From: Akanthomyces muscarius
Lineage: Eukaryota > Ascomycota > Sordariomycetes > Hypocreales > Cordycipitaceae
Assembly (NCBI RefSeq): GCF_028009165.1
Contig: NC_079244.1
Coordinates: 806,001-870,000, forward strand
Reading direction: 5' to 3'
DNA: 64,000 nucleotides
Below the pieces are notes generated by a model. It had not been told where the DNA came from. It saw only the letters and a program-made list of their open reading frames with translations, and ran no database searches. A program made the translations under genes and the position numbers. Positions 56,014 through 64,000 of the stretch are shown here, piece by piece. The first letter of the stretch is position 1. Each line of letters begins with the position of its first letter.

Positions 56014-58858
56014 TTACCTCGTCGGCTTCGACATGGGCGCAATGACGCCCTGCTTCATCAGCACCCTCGGCTTGGTGCTCGCTTGGAACGTCTCCTTGGT
56101 CATCCACTCGGGCCCGACGGGCAGCCTCAGCGACCTCTCGTACTGCTCCCTCGACTCGAACGGGTGCGGCAGCTGCGACGCCATGTACATGTTGTTCTAT
56201 TCACCACCACGAGTATTAGCAAAGTTTTTTCCCTTTTCCTTTTCCTTTTCCCTGACCCCCTCAATCTTCCTCCGCGGGGAAAAGACGTACCTTTTTGATG
56301 CGCTTCTCGTTGATCATGACCTTGGCCAGCTTGGCGTCCTTGCGATCCTTTTGCTTGATGCCCTCCACCTTTGTCAGGAAGCGCCCCGCGTTGCGCCTGA
56401 GCTCGCGCTTGGAGACGCCCTCGCCGACCCACGCGCCCCAGCCGGGCAGCGTCGCGTCGACGACCTTGTCGTCGTCGGCGGCGGCGACGTCGGCCTTTTC
56501 GCGCTCAAACTCGCCGACGACGTCCTCGCCGGCAAAGGCGCGCGCGACGAGGGCCTGGTCGCGGACGGCCATGGGGAGGTGCTGCTCGGCGTCGGAGTCG
56601 GACTCGTCGGCGTCGTTGGTGGGGGAAGAGCGGTTGCGCTTTGCGATGCCGGCAGAGGTGGCGGACTTGGAGGCCCTGGGCGGCTTGCTGCCGGCGGCGA
56701 CGACAATGTGCTCGTTGAGGTCCAGGTCCTCGCCGCGCGAGGCGCTCTTGGACTTGCTGCGGCGGGACTCGCCCCTGGACCAGGCGCCCGTCGTGGCCGT
56801 GGCGGTTTCTGCGGCGGGAGCGGCCCAGGCCGAGTTTACGGATCGAGCGCCGTTGGACGTGGTGATCATGACGTCGTCCTCATCCTCGTCTTCTGCCGGC
56901 GCACGAGACTTTTTCGTCTGCTTCTTGGACAGGTCCACGGCCACGGGCTTCATCTTGGCGCTGGGGTCACCGTACGACCTGCGGCCAACCTCGCCAGTCG
57001 CTTCTTCGTCGGAGCCGCTCGCCTCGTCGCCGTCGAGCTCTTTGCGGATATCCTTGATGAGCTGGTCGTTTTCCTGCTTGCGCGCCGCCTCCGCCTTTTG
57101 CATAAACTTCATCGCCATCAGCTTCGACTGCGGCTCGCCATCGTCCTGCTCCAGCTCCGTCAGCTGCCGGCGCAGCTTCTCGTCGTCGTCGTCGCTGTCG
57201 CTTCCCGAGCTGCTCGTGGCGTCCGAGTCGTCATCGGCACCACCACCACCCCCGCGCTTGCCCTCCTTGCGGCGGCGCAGCTCCTCGTCTCGCCGCGCCA
57301 TCTCGGTCAGGCCGGTCCGGAAGTCGTCGTCCCAGACGGCGCGCTTCGTCTTGTTGCCCAGCTTGGCCCACTTGCTGTCCTTGTGGCGCTGGCCGACGCG
57401 CTCGAGGGCGCGCCGGCGGTCCTGCGCCTCGCGCTCCTCCTCCGAGTCAATCTCTCCGGCCTCTTCCATGGCTTCCTTGGCAGCGAGCTCGTCGCGCTCT
57501 CTCTCCCTGCGATGCACGCGGTGAAAGGCCTTGCTCTTGATCTTCTTGATGCGCTTGGCGCGCTTGGCTTCTCTCGAGTTGAGCTCGCGCTCTAGACGTC
57601 GACGGTTAAGGGCTTCCCGCTTCGACAGCTCGTTGCCCTCTTCGTCGTATTCCACCTTTTTGGCCTTCTCGGGCTTCTCCATGCTGATGCCGCTTTGCTC
57701 CATGATCGACATGATGGTTGATTCGAGCTCGTTGGCGGGTTTGGCAGCCGACAGCGGCTGGATCTCTGTGCGGTCGAGACCAGCATCCGCAGCGTTCTCT
57801 GGTAGAGGGAACACCAGGTGCTCAGCGCGGCGGTTTGCCTTGACAGTCTCTGCCCAGCGATCAAGAGTTTTATTAGTTGTTTCGTAAGCGGCGCTGCGGT
57901 CTAGACGACCCTGCTCGCGTCGGGAAAGCGGCACGTCCAGCTTCTTCGAGGCCCCCGGGCGCTTCTCCTTCTCTTCCTTATTCATGAGCTTGACCGACTT
58001 TCGCATTAAAGGATCATTAAGACCCGAGAGGCCGAGGTCGCCAAAGCTAATTTTTTGCTTCGAAGAGGGCTTCTCGGCGGCTGCGTCTTCCTCTCCGCCA
58101 AAGCCAGAAATGAGACCTTGTAGCGCGTTTAGCTTTTCCGGATCAGCTTCTTCTTCTCCATCCTCATCATCACTGTCGTCGTCTTCGTCGTCTTCGTCAG
58201 AGCCATCCTCGTCTTCAGAGTCGTCTTCAGAGTCGCCCTGACTACCTTCTTCCTCCTCGTCAAAGTCTTCTTCAAACTGGTCCAGTGCCGTCGCCAGGTC
58301 AATGGCCTCGTCGCCAAGAGTTTGCCCTTCGTCGTCGTTGGAATCATCGTCAGAGTCGTCATCCTAAATACGTCAGTTAGGCTTGCGCACACAATCATCT
58401 GCGAACGCTCTACACACCTTTGTCTTGGACTTGCTGCCGCGAAACTGGTACTCCTCAAACTGCTCGTTATCGCTGTCGCCGAAAGCGTCGTCACTCTCAA
58501 TTTCGGAATCTTCGTCGTCTGCCGCCATGCCTCCGAGCTGCCACTCGTTGCCTTCGCTGTCACTGCCATATTCGGCATCGCCATTTTGGGCGCGAGCTGG
58601 TCGCTTCGCCTTTTTTCTCGAGGGCTCTTCCTCCTCGTCCTCGTCATCTTCTTCGTCGTCTTCGCGGCCGTGCTTTCGCTCAATCTCTGCGTCCAGTTCG
58701 CGGACACGCGGTGTCTTTTTTATTCTGGTGGGGTACTGCTCGGACGCCGTGTTGAAGGCGTTCAGCGCACTCTTTTGCGATCGCGACTTGGATCTCTTTA
58801 TATTTTTCGTCTTGGCCGCCGCCAGAAGCGGCCTTCCGTGTGATTGACGCCCAGGCAT
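56014..58858 (-). CDS. utp14: Utp14, SSU processome / U3 snoRNP factor
   Basis: Three exons (58858-58418, 58363-56291, 56196-56014) give 898 residues. The basic start MPGRQSHGRPLLAAAKTKNI leads into long acidic stretches (residues 60-230). The conserved Utp14 core follows: DVPLSRREQGRLDRSAAYET, ADAGLDRTEIQPLSAAKPAN, the basic coiled coil AKRAKRIKKIKSKAFHRVHR, and SKWAKLGNKTKRAVWDDDFR. The last exon gives the diagnostic C-terminus MASQLPHPFESREQYERSLR, with LPVGPEWMTKETFQ. Utp14 acts in the nucleolus, joins the 90S pre-ribosome and activates the helicase Dhr1 to release U3. It shares a short divergent promoter with cox15. Confidence 0.94.
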
Positions 58859-59207
58859 CGTAGTTGTGTGTGCAGATCCCAAAATGAGTTATGTTCGTAG
58901 TCCTGATAAATCCACATCACTCCAGCGCAAAGGCCATCTCGAAATTCATTTTTCTGCCGCCGAAAATTTTGGCGGTGAGGGGAGCTGCCGGTGGGGTGCG
59001 ACGCCCAGAAATGGCGGACAAGGTCGGGGCCTATCAGCGCCGTGTATTTGAGTTCGGCCAGGCGAGAGTGTCCGAGTTCCGCGACAGGCCAGGGACTTAT
59101 TTTAGCGGCTGCTTGCCCTTCTGTAGACTCACCCGGGGCATCACGCCACTATTCAGTCTCTTCCATCGCCGACTTGGAACAGCTGGTCTGCATCGCTGCA
59201 AGCGACA
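58859..59207. other. Divergent promoter utp14 / cox15
   Basis: About 350 bp between two start codons that face away from each other. No gene is seen. Confidence 0.6.
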
Positions 59208-60673
59208 ATGTCGGCATTTCTCCCTGCCTTTCGACGGGTAGCCTTCCAGGCCCCGTCCAGGTTCTTTGTCTGCAACCAATGCCTGCGGCAGACCCCCCGA
59301 GCAGCGCCCTCGTCGCGCATCCTCAACGCCGCCCAGTCACGATTCTTCGTCGCCAATGCCACGGGGCCCGTGAATACATTGGCTGCCGAAGCCGCCGAAG
59401 CCGCCGCAAAGGCTTCTGCGCAGGCCAAATACGTCTTTCCCAAGACCACCTCCAGAGCTGTCGGCTACTGGCTCATTGGTAGCGCCGTCAGCGTCTTTGG
59501 CATTGTTGTCTGGGGAGGCTTGACCAGGTTGACAGAGTCTGGGTATGTCAACGAAGCTCAGATTCAACCATTGTTCGTTTTGACTGACCTCAATCCAGCC
59601 TGAGCATTACAGAGTGGAAACCTGTGACCGGATCGATGCCCCCGAGATCCCAGCAAGACTGGGAAGCCGAATTCGAACGGTACCGCGCCTCGCCCGAGTA
59701 CAAGATTCTCAACCCCCACATGACCGTCGACGAGTTCAAAAAGATTTACTTTATGGAATGGAGCCACCGACTCTGGGGCCGCGTCATTGGCATGAGCTTT
59801 ATCCTGCCGACCCTCTACTTCATCGTCCGCCGCCGCGTCTCCGCCAAGATGGCCGTCAACCTGCTCGGCATCTCGTCCCTGATTGGCTTCCAGGGCTTCA
59901 TTGGCTGGTGGATGGTCAAGTCGGGCCTCAAGGACGACCTGTTCGCCGAGGGCTCGCACCCGCGCGTCTCGCAGTACCGCCTGACCGCGCACCTCGGCAC
60001 CGCCTTCATCTGCTACTCCTGGATGCTCCTGTCGGGTCTGTCGGTGCTGCGCGCGCGCCGCATGGCCGCCAACCCGCAGGCCGCCCTCGACGCCATCAAG
60101 GCCGTCAGCAACCCCACCCTCGCCAACTTTCGCCGCACCGTCCTCGGCGTCACCGCGCTCATCTTCGTCACCGCCATGTCTGGTGCTCTGGTCGCCGGCC
60201 TCGACGCCGGTCTCATCTACAACGAGTTCCCCAAGATGGGCGTGGGCCTCACGCCGCCGGCCTCTGAGCTCTGGGACAAGTTTTACTCGCGCCGCGACGA
60301 CAAGTCGGATCTGTGGTGGCGCAACATGCTCGAGAACCCCAGCACCGTGCAGATGGACCACCGCATCCTCGCCGTGAGCACCTTCTGCGCCATTCTCTCC
60401 CTCTTTGTCTACTCTCGCCGCGGCCGTGTCGGTGCTGCTCTGCCCACCAACGCCAAGAAGGGTGCCCTTGGCCTAGTACATCTCGTCTGTATGCAGGTTG
60501 CGTTGGGCATCACAACGCTCATCTACATGGTGCCCATTCCTTTGGGCGCCGCCCACCAGGCCGGCAGTCTCGCTGTGCTGTCGGGTGCGCTGGTACTCGC
60601 TCACCGTCTTCACGTGCCCAAGTCTACAGTCCGCGCCTTGGAGCAAAAGCTCAAGCACATGAGACCGCAATAG
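59208..60673 (+). CDS. cox15: Cox15, heme A synthase
   Basis: Two exons (59208-59542, 59599-60673) give 469 residues. The N-terminal 75 residues are basic and alanine-rich, fitting a mitochondrial presequence. Eight hydrophobic helices follow. The conserved histidines that bind heme are in MEWSHRLWGR, YRLTAHLGTAF, QMDHRILA and LGAAHQAGS. The first conserved stretch, WGGLTRLTESGLSITEWKP, spans the intron. Cox15 sits in the mitochondrial inner membrane and, with ferredoxin, oxidises the heme O methyl group to give heme A for cytochrome oxidase. The length is close to that of yeast Cox15 (486 residues). Confidence 0.95.
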
Positions 60674-61134
60674 TCGACCGAGGCCTCACGAGGCACTGAC
60701 GAGATGGTCTTTTGTAACAAAACAACCATGTACCAACACAAAAAGGGCTGGCGTCGCGATATCAATCGCCTGTACTCATCTCATTACTCTTCTGTATAAA
60801 TAGTTTTAGCTTTTGGGCTCCAGGTAGAGAAAACAAATCACTAGTAGTAGTATGCTATTACTTGAGAAAACTCAGTCTTGAACAAGAGAAAAATATGATT
60901 GATTCGTATTAACACATCGTCGGCGCTGATGCACCGTAAAATAATCGTAGTCATTACAGCTTTTCTTCGCCACATGTGGCCGAATGCACAAAGCGCTAGA
61001 TCACCTCCAAGCAACGTAATTGAAGCAGTTTATGTTCCAAGATCGCCGTTTGATACTCTATCGCCAGTATTTTCTTCCTCCTTCCCCGGTTGTAGTTTTC
61101 CAATTCCTCTTCTTTTTGCTTGTTCGTCTTCGCG
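60674..61134. other. Convergent 3' region
   Basis: About 460 bp between the stops of cox15 (+) and the zinc-finger/coiled-coil gene (-). No coding signal is seen. Confidence 0.6.
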
Positions 61135-63158
61135 TCACTCCATATATATGTCCCCTCGGACGCCTTGCATAGCCATTCCGATTTCCTGCATTGCACTAGA
61201 AGACATGGCCATGGCCATGTCAGGCATAGACCGACTCATTGCCATGGCATTGCGCGAGGCTGGGCCGGCGCTGGAATTGGGCATCATGAAGCGCATATCG
61301 CCAGAATTGTGCTGAGCCTGAGCGCGTGTTCTTGGTACGTCGAGCTGGGCCTGTTGCTGCATGGGGGCCTGCGGGTGCTTTGCAGAGGAAGTATCCATCA
61401 TGGTGAAGCCGTCGTCGTCTTCCATCTCTGCGTCAGCGTCCTCATCAGCATCAGCGTCTTCGTCAGCATCAGCGTCCTCGTCGGCATCGGCGTCCTGATC
61501 ACTCGTTTCAGACACGGACGGCGGGGCGGTGTTGGTGGTTGACTGCGCCGTGTGCTCGCTCTCTTGATCATTTGTGCTGGCCATGGATAATCGATTCTCT
61601 TGAGAGGGTCTCGGAGTGGACTCTGACAATGACGGCTTCTGAGACGCCGCTTGCTGGGATTGGGCCGGGCTTGGCGCACTGGCTGATGCGGTAGGGCTTT
61701 CGGTAGTCTCCAAGGGCTTTTGTGCACTCATGCCTGAAGAAGAAGCTCGAGTAGAAGTAATGACTTTTTTCCATCGACCGATCGAATTCGCAACAACGGT
61801 AGCAAGATCGAACTGCCTGTCTTCCACATCGAACCCAATACTCTTAGCACCTTCCACCCCTGCTCCGTAGGCCTTGAGGAGTAAATCTTGCCGCACAGGG
61901 AATGTGGTGGGTGACAGGAGCTTGAACTCGCGGGGCTGCTGGAGTTTGGTTAATTGATCGTTGTGGCTCTTCAAACTGGCATTCTCTTGTTTAAGGCGGT
62001 GCTGTTCATCCTTGAGCTTGTCAATTTCCTTTTGCTTTCTGCCAACACCCCGTGCCAGTTCTAGCACCCAGAGCTCGTTTCGGCGCTCTTCAGCTAGTGA
62101 TTCCCAGGCTGCAAAGGCAGACTGCAGATGCTCGCTGACTTGCTTTTCGAGGGATGCAGCGGACTGTTCCGCTTTTTGGACAGCATCTCGAACGTTCCAG
62201 GCGGATTTCCCGGTTGGTAATGTGACCAATTCTTCCGTGACGGCTGTGGTTGCGGAAGCGCAAGTGATTTTCCAGGCTTTGAAGGCTTCTTCAAAATAAG
62301 CTTCAAGGGCACCGAATTCGCGCTGGCCGGGCGACTGAACAGACCATGATGTCGAAGTTGCGTGTTGGGTTGACGAGAACAGTGTAGGTGGCGGTTTCAG
62401 ACATTGCAGCGTGAGGGCCGGGAAGTCCAGAGATAATGGGTCGAAATCAAAAGGGTTGGAGCTGTTGTCAATTTCTTGCCTATAATTTGAAACCTGGTCA
62501 GTAACAGGGCAGGGATTGGTGCTGGCAGAGGCGCATACTTTGCAGATCTCCAAGAGCCTATAATTTCTCGCAGAGCCAACTCGGCAGCCCGAGCCGTGTC
62601 CATGGCATCTTCCAGCTTCGACTTCATGTCAAACTGAGCCTTTTGCACCATCTGCTTGCTGACCGTTCGTCGGGCCGCTGGACGGCTGGTGGTTTCTGTT
62701 CTTGGCTCTCCGTCGGCAGAGTCCTTGGCTGGAATGTTGTTGATGACGCCCGTGGCTTCCCACCGAGGGGCAAATGGAAACTTGCTCAGGGTCGAGTCCA
62801 CGGCATACTGTCCGTCCTTGGGTATCTGAGCGGTCCTTGGGGTGTCGGGGTTTGAGGCGGTCCTTGCCTTCCTCTTGGAGGTCCTGGGTGTTCCTGTGGG
62901 AGTGCCACTAAATTCTCGTCTGCCACCAATGGAACCCCGCGGTTGTCGTCTTGTGATTCCTCCACGCAATTTTCTAATTTCGTCGACATCGTGGATTCCG
63001 TCGGGCGCCTTCGGGTTCTTGGGTTTGATATAGAGATCGAGGTGTCGGCCGAGCGAGGAAGAGGTGAAGGCTTGGCCGCAGAAGGGGCAGTTCTTGTCCT
63101 TGGGGGCGCCAAGCTTTGGGGTGCCAGCCTCAGGGGTGTCGACAGACGGCGAGTCCAT
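61135..63158 (-). CDS. Conserved hypothetical protein: CxxC...H zinc-binding segment plus coiled coil
   Basis: Two exons (63158-62539, 62479-61135) give 654 residues. I do not recognise a named family. Residues 24-44 (CPFCGQAFTSSSLGRHLDLY) look like a small zinc-binding module with C-x2-C and one His; the fourth ligand is unclear. A basic Ser/Thr-rich region follows, then helices (MVQKAQFDMKSKLEDAMDTA). A coiled coil lies near residues 330-390 (RKQKEIDKLKDEQHRLKQEN). The C-terminal 220 residues are low-complexity, with three DADADE repeats and methionine-rich stretches (MAMSRSMPDMAMAM). A nuclear or nucleic-acid role is plausible. The donor AA|GTATGC and the acceptor ATTATAG join the frames. 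Confidence 0.8.
61436..61497. repeat. 18-bp coding repeat (DADADE) x3
   Basis: Three copies of an 18-bp unit within the zinc-finger/coiled-coil gene, coding for Asp-Ala-Asp-Ala-Asp-Glu on the minus strand. Limits are approximate. Confidence 0.8.
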
Positions 63159-64000
63159 GTTGGCAGGCGGTCGACTAGTGGAAGGACCAAGCAGCGGTAG
63201 AGGAGTTGCTTTCGATTTTCGCCAGAGGAAATATATCCAAGACTACGAGTCGGTGCCTCTAGAGACGGCGTACTCGGACAGCTCTTTGGCTGGAGAAGTG
63301 GCTGCTAGGATCATAAGGATAGCAGGGGAGATATTGGGGGCAGAGAGTGGTTGGCCGAACCCGGATACGATTGGATGGAGACAAAAGGCAGACAGGCCGG
63401 CGGCGTATGCGAGGAATCTGCCCAAAGGCAGAGCAAGAGGCAGAGCAAAAGGCAAAAGGCAAATCGGTAGGTAACGAACGTCAGGAGGTCGAGATCCTCC
63501 AATGGCTAGTATATACAAGGCTGGCAGAGACTAGCGAGCGTGAGCATCAGGCGATCCAAAGCCGTAACAAGATCCTCCAGCAGCCGTTGCCCTCGGCAAG
63601 AAAAGCAGAAAAGAAAAGCGAGAGTGAAGGGTGAAGAGGTAAAGGAAGTCCTTTTGAATTATTTTTTTACTCCTCAAATAATGACTACAGGTCAGGGGTG
63701 GAACCTCTCGGGGCGCAAAATGGGCCGCGCCATCTCGGCCCCCTCCTTCAGCGCAGCGACAGCTAAAAACGCACTGATGACTGGCAGAGGGCCACTAGGT
63801 TACTTACAGTGCACCACAGAGTGGCAGAGTGGCAGAGCGGCAGATTGAGCTAACTTGATGAACCTCAAGATCAGCGGCCGGCCAGACCAGAAAACGGGGC
63901 GTGCTCTCAGTTCAATGCTTGTCAATACGCGGGCGTGAGTGCGATGGGCAGTGGTGTGAGCGATGCTCGCTGCATTCTGCCGTCATATTGTGACTTGGTA
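63159..64000. other. Right-end intergenic region
   Basis: About 840 bp to the window edge. It includes a gcagagcaaaaggc-like direct repeat at about 63427-63465. The open frames are short or lack ATG, and I call no gene. The next gene could start outside the window. Confidence 0.5.

Noticed and set aside
56033..57595. Long + strand open frame of 520 codons
   Set aside because: It lies antisense to utp14 exon 2. Its Leu/Ala/Val/Gly-rich protein is the shadow of a GC-rich acidic/basic coding sequence, and it lacks family features.
63470..63510. tRNA-like B-box (ggtcgagatcc)
   Set aside because: No matching A-box or acceptor-stem pairing could be drawn.

Overview
This window is nuclear DNA of a filamentous ascomycete. 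Genes are separated by 0.2-2.3 kb and carry short introns of about 45-170 bp with GTRNGT donors, RCTRAY-like branch points and YAG acceptors. The gene set is typical of Pezizomycotina: a QDE-2-type Argonaute, a cellular reverse-transcriptase gene (rvt), an AP-1/Yap1 factor with two cysteine-rich domains, a grg-1/ccg-1 stress gene and a Zn2Cys6 regulator. I infer Sordariomycetes, probably Hypocreales, from the look of the proteins; this was not tested. I saw no transposon, rRNA, tRNA or CRISPR, and no obvious AT-rich RIP-damaged block.

Layout. 1-9.5 kb: a YANK/STK32-type kinase (+), AP-1/Yap1 (-) and grg-1-like (-), with long promoters. 11.4-17.7 kb: an HSL-type esterase (-), a BSD-domain protein (+), Tsr2 (-) and a Zn2Cys6 factor (-). 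18.8-26.6 kb: a second HSL-type hydrolase with a long tail (+), mitochondrial ribosomal protein mL41 (-) and TRAPPC11 (+). 28.5-36.4 kb: a DHA2 MFS transporter (+), an orphan OB-fold-like protein (-), a 59-residue secreted cysteine-rich peptide built from five tiny exons (-) and rvt (-). 37.5-42.8 kb: an AKT2-like alpha/beta hydrolase (+) and Argonaute (-). 44.7-52.1 kb: a DRAP-type deaminase (-), a DNAJC9-like J protein (+), Stn1 (+) and a GH81 beta-1,3-glucanase (+). 53.9-63.2 kb: Vcx1 Ca2+/H+ antiporter (+), Utp14 (-), Cox15 (+) and a zinc-finger/coiled-coil protein (-).

Most genes are unrelated housekeeping genes. Some group by theme: ribosome biogenesis (Tsr2, Utp14), mitochondria (mL41, Cox15), RNA silencing and reverse transcription (Argonaute, rvt), and stress response (AP-1, grg-1, Vcx1). 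The points most worth a second look are the multi-exon cysteine-rich peptide at 32317-32745, the domesticated reverse transcriptase beside it, and an in-frame 57-nt intron inside the redox domain of AP-1. Gene models use ATG starts and splice sites I read by eye, checked by reading frame and family similarity from memory. No database search was run.
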